NCBI GenBank assembly: GCA_949128115.1
Contig: OX421965.1
Location: 58,398,012 to 58,462,011, forward strand
Length of the DNA: 64,000 bases
Reading direction: 5' to 3'
Source of the DNA: Anaspis maculata
Lineage: Eukaryota > Arthropoda > Insecta > Coleoptera > Scraptiidae
Part shown: positions 32,428 to 42,895 of the stretch, piece after piece
How the letters are laid out: every line of letters begins with the position of its first letter
Position numbering within the stretch: the first letter of the stretch is position 1
Position numbers and translations under genes: made by a program
The notes under the pieces: generated by a model
Seen by the model: the letters and a program-made list of their open reading frames with translations, nothing else
Told to the model about the DNA's origin: nothing
The model's database searches: none

Positions 32428-35400
32428 GTATCATGACTGTACACAGAGAAAACTCTAATACACGAAAAACATCTACAATAATTGTGTAGTTTTGTACAAG
32501 AGTAAGAGGTACGTATACAGTGGTTTGTATTGTTTCTTTACTCCGTTGTTGTCTTCATCAATATTTGGTTCTTGGTTTCCTACCCAGTTACAAGGAATAA
32601 GGAGTATCGTCTATGCAGCGTGTTGTTATTATAACTGAAACATACGTTAGGATTCTCCATGTCTTCATAAAGTTATTTTATATTCACTCGAGTAAATGCT
32701 TTTCCACAATAGCTGAAGTGTAATAGTGTAAATAAGAAATATAATAAGGAACAACAATAAAAGTCGACAGTGGTGTCCTGCAAGCCAAGAACTTTTAAGC
32801 AGGTTGTACATTTGCTTTGTTTCAGACAAAAAATGAAGAAATGCTATTGCACATAACATGAACTCCATTTACATGAGTGACACCCAAGTAATTTCCCATT
32901 ATTGAGTTAACCAGCACCCATCAGACGTCGATGTGTGTTGTTTTAAAACCGTAAAAGAATTGAATTATTCATGAGGTGTGGCCGTATTATTATAATTTAC
33001 CGGTATAAATCGAAGATTATACGTATTAAAAAAATTACACCGTTTTTATGTAGCGCCGGGACACATAATAACAGTTCTCTTGTGCTCTCTACTCTCTAGG
33101 AGACTCTCCGCTAACCATTAATGATGATAACAATAACGTTTAATTGCAACCGTATAAAGCGCACTTTGCATCTCGGACACGTTTTAGTATCCTCATCATA
33201 TCACCTGTAGTTAAGATAATGGAGAATAAAGGGAATGAAAAAAGGCTGAGCCATGATTTAACTGCTACTGATGGTCGTTTAAGAATTGACACTTGATAAA
33301 AAGCTCCTCGAGCTAGAGGCACAGGCTATCGCGGAGGATAATCGATTTTGTTTCCTGTTCACAAAGCGTGAGAACTGCTTTATTATGTATCGATCTGCTT
33401 CTGCTTGCACGACGTCTTCACTACTGGCTAATTATTCCATGAATTACTGTTATTATTCGTAATAAATATTGAATTAACATGTTGGAACAGAACTGGCGAG
33501 CAACTTGCGTGATTTTCGTTCATCGAGCGCGTCCTCACAAGTGAGCGCTGGCATTTTCGCACCTTCTACACTTTTCATCACCGGCATCAAGTCGTAGAAT
33601 TTTGTGCTGATAACACGGCAGCATCTTGATGGCATCAGTTGCGAAAAAAAAATTCCAAACGAAAGAGTTCCCACCAATTGAAGAAACACAGGTTATTTAT
33701 GAGAGGTGTAAATCATTGGTGATAAGCACGAAAGCTCAAGCGGTATTATAGAGATTTAAGAAATTGCCTATTTTACAACTTTAAGGAGCTGGAGAGTACC
33801 GATGTGGATTTATTAACAATAAATAAAACGTTGCGACTGGGTACAGGTGAAAAAAAAAATCCGCTCGAGGTGTATTTGTTCCAATTTCCGCCACACTTTC
33901 ATCGCGATGAAAGCATCATCACACCTGAAGCGATTGAAACTCGTGCAAGAACAAGTTTCGAAAAAACTGTATGCAAGCGACAATATAATAATACGGAAAC
34001 ATGGTATAACAGGTACCTAATTCAATGAGGTTGTTCAAGAGGACGAAAAATAATTCTTCTTCGTTTAGCTTCGCTTTCTTTTCAAGGATTTCACTGAAAC
34101 GTTTTTCTGATGAAACCATCATTAGCGGACGCCGGTAAAACCCGGTGTGCGTATAGTCCTTATTCCATCATCATCAGAGGCCAGTCTTTTGTTAACTTAT
34201 TGGTCATTAATTTTAATTGGTCTATTATATGCCTTTTTACACTGCAGTATTTTAAAAACGCTGGAATACCAGAGGATGTTTTTCGATTGTTCTCGAGAGA
34301 TCCATTAAATGTTAAGCGGACGCGAGGATAAAACAACATTCCCTTTCGATAAGTCAAATATTTTATAAGACTCGCGCTGGTGCCGTGATTGAGGTGGAGT
34401 TTTTAGTGGTATTATATGGAAGCGACGAGGTTAGTTACTCGCGAGATGGCGTGCAGAAAAATAAACGCGGATGGATAATTTATGATATGTCTTTATGAAG
34501 CGCAATTAAATTAAATACCCCATTAAACTTTCGTTTTAATGGAGACTGGGAATATAAGGAAACAAGTACTTTATTAAGACAGAGATATTGTTGACCTATG
34601 CTTCTAAGAAATGTTTTAAAAAACTGATGCATAGTTGAAAAATAAACTGAAAAATTGTTCTTGAAGATGAGCCGTTAAATATCAAAAAGTTGTATTGAAC
34701 TCGAAGTCGAAACAAAGTCACAAGACCAGGCCATTGGGAAATGAACTCCGCTCATGAACGGCCTTTGCAAATATGCGCGAATGACCTCAATATTCGTGTG
34801 CAAGTGTACATATACCTTGTAGCTATAACAAAACAAAATGTCTCAGGGCGCCAACAAACCAGTTTCAAAATGCAAAAATTGCTAACACACATTTCTAATG
34901 GATATAATACACTTACACATTGTATTGTGCTATTGCGACACGAAAAAATAATAGTAACATTTGTTTGTATAATGGCAACTCTTCTATATGGCGCGTTATT
35001 GTGTATTTAATCGTCCATCATCAATCACGCCGATCATAATAGACGATTGAGGTTGCTGCCGTTGGTTGCTCGTTGGGTCTGATGGACGGTTTAAGCAATA
35101 CTTCCCAGCTACGCTCCTTATTATTGCTGCTATCGTTATTGTTATTAATAATAATAATGGCAATCACCGGACCGGGATTATTGCCACACATGTAACCATC
35201 CATCCATGCACCTGACTGTACCTACTTCTATACAATACAATGCTGAAGTCCATCGGCTGTTTATGTAAGTTAGCTTTTCAGCGGCTGCCATAAAATTTGC
35301 GGTTTTTCACAAAGGCATAATCAAGGGCATAATGATGTGATTTATGTAGACGTAAACTGAATGCTGATTGAAATTTGGAAGTACTTATTATACCTACTAG

Positions 35401-35505
35401 TCAAGTTCTTGATAATCCTGTATAAAACTTCGAAATTTTCACATTGTATGCGACCACATCCATATAATTTTGAGTTTTTATGATCAACGACGTGATCATA
35501 TTATA
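32428..35505. other. Intergenic, no recognised gene
   Basis: AT-rich sequence. A run of TTATTG and AATAAT motifs near 35115-35160 is a small microsatellite. No gene or inverted repeat is supported. Confidence 0.4.
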
Positions 35506-36589
35506 TACTGGGTGATCATTTGAAAACTATCCACCTGCAATATCTCCAGATTCCTAGTGCGAATGTCTTTGAGCAAAAACAGGTCGATTTTTATATCGAG
35601 GGGGACATCTAAAACATACATTGGAGAATTTATATCTCAAGCCCCCTCGCCCCCACTCACCTCAACTTTGAAATTTCAAACGACAACACCTATCTCACGA
35701 TACATAAAATTGAAGAAAATTGAATTCTCTTACTGAAAATAATATTTTTAAATTTTTCAACCCCACCCCCCGTTCTTCCTAAAATTCTCTGTGTGTCCAA
35801 GTTAATATTCTTGACCTCCATTTCCCTTCAATACAGTAAACGTCATCCTGCACAGCATCGAAAGAGAAAATTTTCTATAAAAAAGTGCCACCCAAATTTA
35901 CCTCTTCGCTCCCCCCACCTGACCTCAGAAATTTAAAATGTCAATACCCAATTTGTAACACATCAAATTGCAGGAAACTGAATTCTCTTCCAGAAAAAAA
36001 AATTTTCACAATTTTTAAAGCCCTCCATTTCCCCCTAGAATACTCCAAATGGCCAATTTATTGGGGGAGAGGTAGAAAATTTCAAAAAAATTCTTTTCGG
36101 AAAGAGAATTTAATTCCCTTCAATTTGATGTATCACAAGGTAGGTGGTGTTTCGTTAAATTTTGGAAGTTGAGGTGGGGGAGAGCAAAGGGGTGAATTTG
36201 GGCAGCACTTTTTCCACCGAGAATTTTCTTCTTCGATGCTATCTAGGATGACGCCGACTAAATTGAGAAAAAAATGAGGGGTCCAGAATATAAAATGGGA
36301 CAGTCAGAGAATTTTTAGGGAAAAAGGGGTGGGATTAAAAAAATTTCAAATATTTTTTTCAGAAAGAAAATTCAATTTCCTTCAATTTGATGTATTGCAA
36401 GGTAGGTAATGTCATTTGAAATTTCAAAGTTGAGGTAAGTGGGGGCGAGGGAGGTGAATATAGAAATTTGCCAATGTATGTTTTGGATGTCCCCCTCGAT
36501 ATAAAAATCGACCTGTTTTTGCTCGAAAAAATATTCACTAGGGATCGGGAGTTATTGCAGGTGGATAGTTTTCAAATGATCACCCGGTA
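35506..36589. mobile_element. 1.08-kb foldback element
   Basis: The ends are long inverted repeats. TACTGGGTGATCATTTGAAA at the left matches the reverse complement of TTTCAAATGATCACCCGGTA at the right. The similarity continues through AACTATCCACCTGCAATA, AACAGGTCGATTTTTATATC and GAGGGGGACATC deep into each half. The two arms, roughly 500 bp each, meet near 36040, so almost the whole element is one palindrome. It is flanked by TA. No transposase is encoded. Confidence 0.87.
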
Positions 36590-37734
36590 TGTACTGACTT
36601 CTAAAAAAAAAGTGCAAAACCTTCGTGCTTCAAGAAAGAGCCTTATTCAGCTTTTGTCTTTATAAGTACCAGAGCAAAAATGGAACTCGTTTCCACGACT
36701 TATTTTTTCACGTTTATTTAACGTCGACTTTGGACGGATTTTGATACTGGTTTTTTTTTTCGGAACTTATTATTCATATGTTCAACCTCCCCATATCTAT
36801 GGGAGGTAAAATTATTGATTATGCAATACCCCGGGCATGTTTTTTTGTCTATATGAAAGAAATCAAGTAGCTACAAAAATAATATTGCCTCATCAAGGCA
36901 GTTGTACATGAAATGTCAAAATTGTCTTCAATAATGTATTTGCAGGGAGGATGCTACGATCAGAGGTCCTGCGACAGACACGACTACGTTTTTTTATTGT
37001 CAAAAATTGGAAAGAAACTGATTTTATTTTTTTATTGTTGGTTGTGACAAGTGACAGTGCTGACCGCAACATGGTCCTGGCAGATGAAATGCACATTGGC
37101 TCTAGTTGCGTCCACTCCATCTTTTTTTAGACTTCTGCTGGTAACGAAACACATCACATTAACTTCTACAGACATTTCCAAGTCCATGGGAATGCTGGAA
37201 CTCGTCCCGATTCCAAGATAATGGAGCCTACCAGAAATACTTCATATTTCGGCATCTCGGGTCGAACCGAAGAGATTGGAAACTTATCGGTTCCTCTTGT
37301 CGGGATGCTTCGGCTTGCATACAAGTGAGATTCAAAGTTTGAATTGTAAAGGTCGCTACGGAGGAGAATCACTTTTGAACGGGTAACAACCTGGAATAAA
37401 TCGTTTCAATCATTTTGTTGTAGGCATTCAGTTCCAAAGTCAACTAACCTGAGGAAGGTTCTGGGAGAAGAGAAGAAGTCCATCATACGAATAGTGCATA
37501 CCCATGGATCCCGCTGTGACATCGAAGAGACCGAGGTAGCTTTCCGGGTGCGTCATTTGCTTTCCAAGATGGAAAAGAAGTTCTTGTCCGTAGGGATCCT
37601 GGCCAATCTCTGGGGGTATGGGATTGGTGCGAAGACTGTGTAGTCTCCTGAACCAGGGTGGAAGACTTCGACAAATGGTGTGACTGACAAGAGATGATGC
37701 GTTTTCACCCACCTAGAGGACGAAGAGTCGATTC
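36590..37734. other. Intergenic, no recognised gene
   Basis: No supported ORF. The right part (about 37440-37730) has sequence texture like the minisatellite that follows but no clean units. Confidence 0.35.
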
Positions 37735-38113
37735 CCTTAACCGATGAGTCTCAGCCCACTTGGGAATGTCAAGTAAAAACCCCGGCTGATGTGCCTTCAG
37801 CCTCTTGGAGAAAGTCGAGTTGGAACCCTCAGGAGACGCGTTTTGGTCCCCTTTGAGAAAAGTTGAGGCGAGAACCATCCAGGTTGAGTTTTGACCCGCC
37901 TAGAGGCCGATGACTTGCTACTCTTTGAGTTGCAACCCACCTCTAGAATGTCGTGCAAAAGCCCTTGGATGTTGAGTCTTGATCCGCCTCCAGAAGTCGA
38001 GTCAGAGCCCTCCGGCGATGAGTTTCAACCCATCTCAAGGTAGTTGTGCTGAGACCCTTTTGACGAAGAGTTTCGATCCCCTTCTAGGACGATGCGTAGA
38101 AACTCCTTGTAAC
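37735..38113 (+). repeat. Minisatellite, about 46-bp units
   Basis: Seven to eight degenerate units follow the pattern GATGAGTYTYRACCCRCCTC, then AGAANGTCGAGT, then a RRAACCCTC-like end. Clear units start near 37742, 37788, 37878, 37962, 38010 and 38056. Related units lie at about 55540-55640, suggesting a dispersed repeat. No long frame is shared by the units. Confidence 0.6.
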
Positions 38114-39840
38114 GGGCGAAAGAGGACCATAGCCCAAAAAGAGCGTTAGTCTTTGAAAAGAGGCTCCACAAAAGAGGGCCACAGCACACAGCGGCCCTTA
38201 AGGCCTAGATGGTGAAGAACTTCGCCGATTAACTTATTACGTGACTATCTACTGGATCTAACGCTAACTCTAATCGCTTCCTAACACAACGTGGAAACTG
38301 ATGGAAATCGAAGAGGTGCCCAAAGCCACCACAGTGCTCACCTAGAAAGGACAGGGTTGAAAGGGGGTAGGGGATAGCAAAGTCAAATATTTTCGAGACG
38401 AAGGGAAGTAGTGTTCAATAAGGGGAGAGGTGGAAAGGGATATCAATCGAACTCGACCACACTCTTCATCACTCCATTGCAGTGTATTATAAACTGAATA
38501 AATATTGTTCTATGAATTTATTCTGTCGTACCGAGTATACATTTAAATCGTTAGACATTATAGCCTAACACACTCGACACTTTTACAACAAGAACAATAA
38601 GAAAGTGAGCCCCAACGAGGTCTACGGGAAAACTAGGACGTTGAGGGAACATCGCTGGGTCGGCCCGCCTCGATGAACATCGGCCAAGCGGTTCCAAAAG
38701 CGGGAGGCGTGATTTAATTCAAATAAGTTGAAATACATTGAAGTATAATGGGTTGCCTATTCATTCAGGGGTTCAAGAAGATAGCTGGGGTCTTTTCAAT
38801 GATAATTTTATTGCGTCGCACTATTTCTTCCAGCTTACGCCACACAATATCATTAAAATTGTGCGTGGTCCCTTCACCTTTCCTCCTTCCTCTAGTTGCT
38901 CCCTTCCCCTCAGACAGTTTATCACTATTACTATTACAGTAAATCAGGAGGAACAAGAAACTGCTTAGACGGTCCGCAATTTTTTTCTCAGATCTTTCTT
39001 CTAGACTCCATTTTGAGTAGTTGATCGTGATTTTGTTTGACAAAATTTGAACAGTCAACGTAACCGGACCCGGCATTTTTTTATTGTCATACTGGCGGAG
39101 GCGCCCACTCTGTCTCATGAATAGCAGTTGATGGCAGACAGATAACAATAATTAAAAAAATGATATTGTTTCTGGTTATAATAAAATATTTTTTATGGTG
39201 ATTGAGAAAAGACTATCGCTTGCGATAAGAATTCGATTGTATCCCGTGCACAGGTTTCAAGCAAACCGTAAATACGAGCTTATATAAAGTCCGTTGAGGA
39301 GGATGAGGTACTAAAAGTAAACATCGTAACCTCATTTTAATAAACAATAAACAAGGTAGTTTAGTAGTCACTAAAGTCAGTGGTATAAGAGAGTCGCCGA
39401 TGTGGCTTTTATGTTATCTGTACGGCCGCTGCTTGCTCCATAGCCAGAAATCCTGTTAATTACGACTCTTTCTCTTTGTTATCCCCGGACGATGTTTTAC
39501 TCCGGCTCGGAATGGATTCTTTTCACTTCATTAGCATTAATTATTTTTAAGGTTAATTTAAATTGAAATCAGCATGGGCGCCGCTTGATGCCGTCCGATG
39601 GACATGCCCGATGATGGGCGAATTTACGATCGCGGCCATCCGGAATTGCCATCCAGTGAGATGCCGATACCATAACAATATAAAGGACGATAAATTTCCA
39701 TATTCTCGGCGAAATTACGGTGCAGGCCCCGTAATGGCAACGAAACGGCGGAGGCCTTTTACAGAGACCAGATTGACATTCAGAACAATGCCTGCGACGC
39801 GACGAGAAGAAATCGCACACCAAACGGATTGATGCTGTAT
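38114..39840. other. Intergenic, no recognised gene
   Basis: Possible AATAAA signals lie near 38495. The open frames on each strand are short. Nothing else stands out. Confidence 0.35.
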
Positions 39841-40260
39841 ACAGGGTTGTCCTTGTACAATTGCCGCATTTCAACGAGTATCAGTATAATCTTGATACTC
39901 GTACCACGAATAACACACATTATAGAATTATATTCTCTTCTTGATAAAGATTAACATTTTCTTAGGTTTTTACTATTCTATTCTTGACTATGGTTTTTCA
40001 CAGCACGCTTCCTGGTTCTGTCTATCAACTTGGTTTATCTACTCGTTCACTGTCGCTGTGAATTTGAATCTGGTGTCGGGTCGGTCGGCTCATCTCCGCT
40101 TATATACCCCGAGTGTTACCTTCAGGAATATTCAACACATTCTTCGGTAAATGCTAGCATAACCTGTCAGTAGATTCGCCGCGGCTTCTAGAAACGTCCA
40201 TCACATTTGCGTATATACATACCAGCATGCTCCGGAAAGTCTGCACCTCTGTAAATAGTG
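39841..40260 (-). mobile_element. Probable 3' LTR region of BEL/Pao element
   Basis: On the minus strand this segment follows the integrase remnant and contains TATATAAG (about 40101-40108) with promoter-like surroundings. A 10-bp-arm hairpin, ACGAGTATCA/TGATACTCGT, lies at about 39876-39904. Exact LTR ends were not found and no matching second LTR was seen near 43 kb, so this is an inference from position and the TATA box. Confidence 0.35.
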
Positions 40261-40515
40261 CAGGTGTGTCCTACTTGCTCATTGGGATCTCCAGCTTGCG
40301 CGAACGATCTGGAACCACCGCGTTTGCTCTCGAATTCATTGAAATCGCACGAGAGCTTTGCAACTCTTAACCATATGTTTCAGTCAGGAAATGCCCTGAT
40401 GTATAAGTGGCTGCAGATCGGTTGGATCGTATACAAATATTCAAATGGAACTATGGAAGCCTTAGTTATGCGTTCGAGGGTATTTTATGGACTCAACAGT
40501 GGCTTCTCATAACCC

Positions 40516-41320
40516 CTAGAGTGCGGTCATCTTGATAATGTGAATTTCCGCAAGTAAATTTTGATGGATTTGTCTTGAGCTGAAGTATAGACTCCATTGG
40601 ATTTGTCTTGAGCTAGTTCGGCAATCTGTTGAAGCTGATTGTTCGCTCCTACAAAGTTCGATGCCTGAGTAGATGTCGGTGCACAAACCACGTCGTGACA
40701 CAAATCGCTTCAAACAGTTGAGGTAATGAATTGGAACTCAAATCGTTCACAAAAGCTTCAAGTGGACGGCTTTCGTAGCGAAGCACATGGCTATGCAGCG
40801 TAGTCCTCAACAATCTAGCCAGTATTGAAAAAACTTTTCTGGACTCACTTTCGATGGAGAAAGAAATAGAATGAAATAGAAGAATAATAGAAATAAAGCT
40901 GTTGTCTCCACTCTGAAGAGCAAACGATACACTTCCTGAGGACGTTTCGAATCACTCGCCTGTCGTCCAAAAGCCGGTAGTTCTGGCGTAGACTAGACAA
41001 AATGGCCCATGGCCTGGAGTGAAGATTTCGGTAGTATTCATGCATGATCAAAAGGTTGGTGAGTGGGGGTCGAACTGAGTGAAACAGTCGGATGTTTTAC
41101 CTTCAAATAACACTTGTGAATGGCTAACCCGTCTACCAACATGAATGAGGTTATATTGATCCAAAAAAGAGCTTGAGTATGCAGTTTACTGAGTCGTGAA
41201 AAGTTTGATTTTCTCAGCGCTTATAGGCCAGATTCGAAAGTTTCAAAGTTGGACTGTTAAGGAGAAATGAAGAACGCTTTGACTAGCTCTTCTATGGTCA
41301 AAGCACCGGACATCTTGTCA
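40516..41320 (-). pseudogene. BEL/Pao integrase remnant
   Basis: Reading the minus strand in order gives: FMLVDGLAIHKC and KVKHPTVSLSSTPTHQPF (the pre-integrase segment), MHEYYRNLHS then LRQNYRLLDDRRVIRNVLRKC with CIVC (zinc-binding HHCC domain), CFATKAVHLEAF (the core around the first catalytic aspartate region typical of Pao), and KRFVSRRGLCTDIYS followed by a frameshifted NNQ-like block. The motif order and the AVHLE signature identify a BEL/Pao integrase. At least three frameshifts and several stops make it non-functional. The D of the second catalytic motif is lost in the frameshifted stretch. Confidence 0.82.
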
Positions 41321-41404
41321 CCACCTGCAGACAGATTGCCTAAATCTTGATGTCAACTGTTTATTAGTATCCGTCTGGGGTACTCGAGTTGAATTGATTG
41401 CGAC

Positions 41405-41719
41405 AATTGGTTGTATACATGGTGCTCTTAGACATACTTCCCTAGAAAAAATGCCTCCAGTCGGCGCGGCGGTACGGTAATGTGTAGAAGAACACCGGCA
41501 GCGTGGTCGGAAGGCTGACGAAATCAACCGTGTGCTTGTCGGCCCTAGTGCTTGGATGGACCGACCATCGAACATCCAGGCACCACATTGCGGCTCGGTA
41601 AGTCCGGCTGGTCTGGGAGAGGGATACAATGGGCCCAATGATGAGGCCCACGTGCCAGGCGGGACTATGTTCTACCAACTCCCAAAATGGAATCCAGGAT
41701 CCAGAATTGGTTGTATACA
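41405..41719 (+). mobile_element. 285-bp insertion with 15-bp TSD, 5S-rRNA-like (SINE3-like?)
   Basis: The direct repeat AATTGGTTGTATACA at 41405-41419 and 41705-41719 flanks a GC-rich 285-bp segment. Inside, CTAGTGCTTGGATGGACCG (about 41546) resembles the internal control region of 5S rRNA genes (TAGTACTTGGATGGGTGACC), and the bases before it (GACGAAATCAACC) loosely match the preceding box. A 5S-derived SINE is the best guess. No tRNA boxes are visible. Confidence 0.55.
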
Positions 41720-41890
41720 ATAATAATTGTCGCCATGATGATTGGAGCTGTTCAGGAATGACATCATCTCAGTCCAGCTTGAGTTTCCACTGTGCCTTAT
41801 GACCTTAGAAGAAGCTGGATTGGAGGCGTTCTTCACGTGAAGTTCTGACGTGAAGTCATCATTGTGAGAGTGTCAAGAGAAGACTCCTAA

Positions 41891-42112
41891 TACCTGGACA
41901 CACTAGAGAGCTTAATGGTCACTAACGGATCGTCGTTCAACTTCCCTTGCTGTCATGACGACAGCAAGAGGGAAAATAATGACTTTTTTTGGTTGATGAT
42001 CATTAACCACGAACGTAATTACGTTTCTCTTGCTGTCACCAAGACAGCAGGGGAAGTTAAATGACGATCCATCGTGAATGATCATTAAGCTTTTTATAGT
42101 GTGTCCAGGGTA
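41891..42112. mobile_element. 222-bp MITE
   Basis: Inverted ends: TACCTGGACACACTA on the left pairs with TAGTGTGTCCAGGGTA on the right. The arms continue through GAGCTTAATGGTCA and GGATCGTCGTTCAACTTCCC with their complements ATGATCATTAAGC and GAAGTTAAATGACGATCC. The arms are about 80 bp. TA flanks suggest a mariner-type element. Confidence 0.75.
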
Positions 42113-42369
42113 CAACGTTTTGATGATGCTTTTGTAAATTCGTAATCAAAATTCTCTGCTTTTCTCGCTTTCTCTGTGCACACTTGTCTAATGTCGTAAT
42201 CAAAATTCTCTTCTTGCTTCCCTACCAATCTTTTCCCTTTTGTTTTTCACTTACAGGATGTTTTCATTATATAGTTCCCTTTCGTAGCCAACGAGCTAGA
42301 ACTTTGGGCCAAAAAAAATGCTGCCTTCGTCGGTTGGAATGTAGGTATTGTCAAGAAGTGTCTTGCTTG

Positions 42370-42895
42370 AATTATCTCAGAAGTCATGTTCTGTTAAAAA
42401 TCCACTGGCGTAAGTTGACACCTGCGCTGACAAATTGATGTGTTCAGCTCTTGAAACGTCTTGATTCATTTCGCGATAAGTTCTCGACGAAATTCTTCTT
42501 AAATTCTTGCTCTGGTTGGGTACTTGCGGAGAAAATTTCTCTAGATTTGCTAAAACGCTCAAATTGGTCTTGAATTATTGGGCTAGATGAAATGAAACTG
42601 TTCGATTTTCGGTGAGCCGCTTCTTGAATGGAGATAGTTTGGTATTTGGAGTACGAGCTGGCAATGTTCAAGCTTGATTTGACCAGCATTCAGAAGCTCG
42701 TAGAAGATGCAAGCACCTACTAGGAGTTCGACCTGTCCAGGCTCGTGAAATGAAGGATCTGCCAACGTAACACCGGCTGGGATGTTCAAGTCCGATGGTG
42801 AAGTGGCGTGTTGGGGGATGTGTTCTGCAACGTTAGGCATTACGAAGCAAGACATGGTGGCTTTGGTGATGATGAAAAATGACTCCAACTTTGAT
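42370..42895 (-). pseudogene. BEL/Pao protease to reverse-transcriptase junction remnant
   Basis: The minus frame at 42888-42583 contains SDLNIPAGVTLADPSFHEPG, VELLVGACIFYELL and GQIKLEHCQLVLQ, the conserved segment between protease and reverse transcriptase of BEL/Pao elements. A neighbouring frame continues with IQDQFERFSKSREIF, STQPEQEF and NFVENLSRNESRRF, which fits the start of the Pao reverse transcriptase. The rest of the reverse transcriptase and RNase H (about 2 kb expected) is missing between here and 41320, replaced by about 1 kb that includes a MITE and the 5S-like insertion. Confidence 0.78.

Noticed and set aside
42141..42211. 17-bp direct repeat CGTAATCAAAATTCTCT as target duplication
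   Set aside because: Only 37 bp lie between the copies, with no tail or inverted ends; local duplication is simpler.
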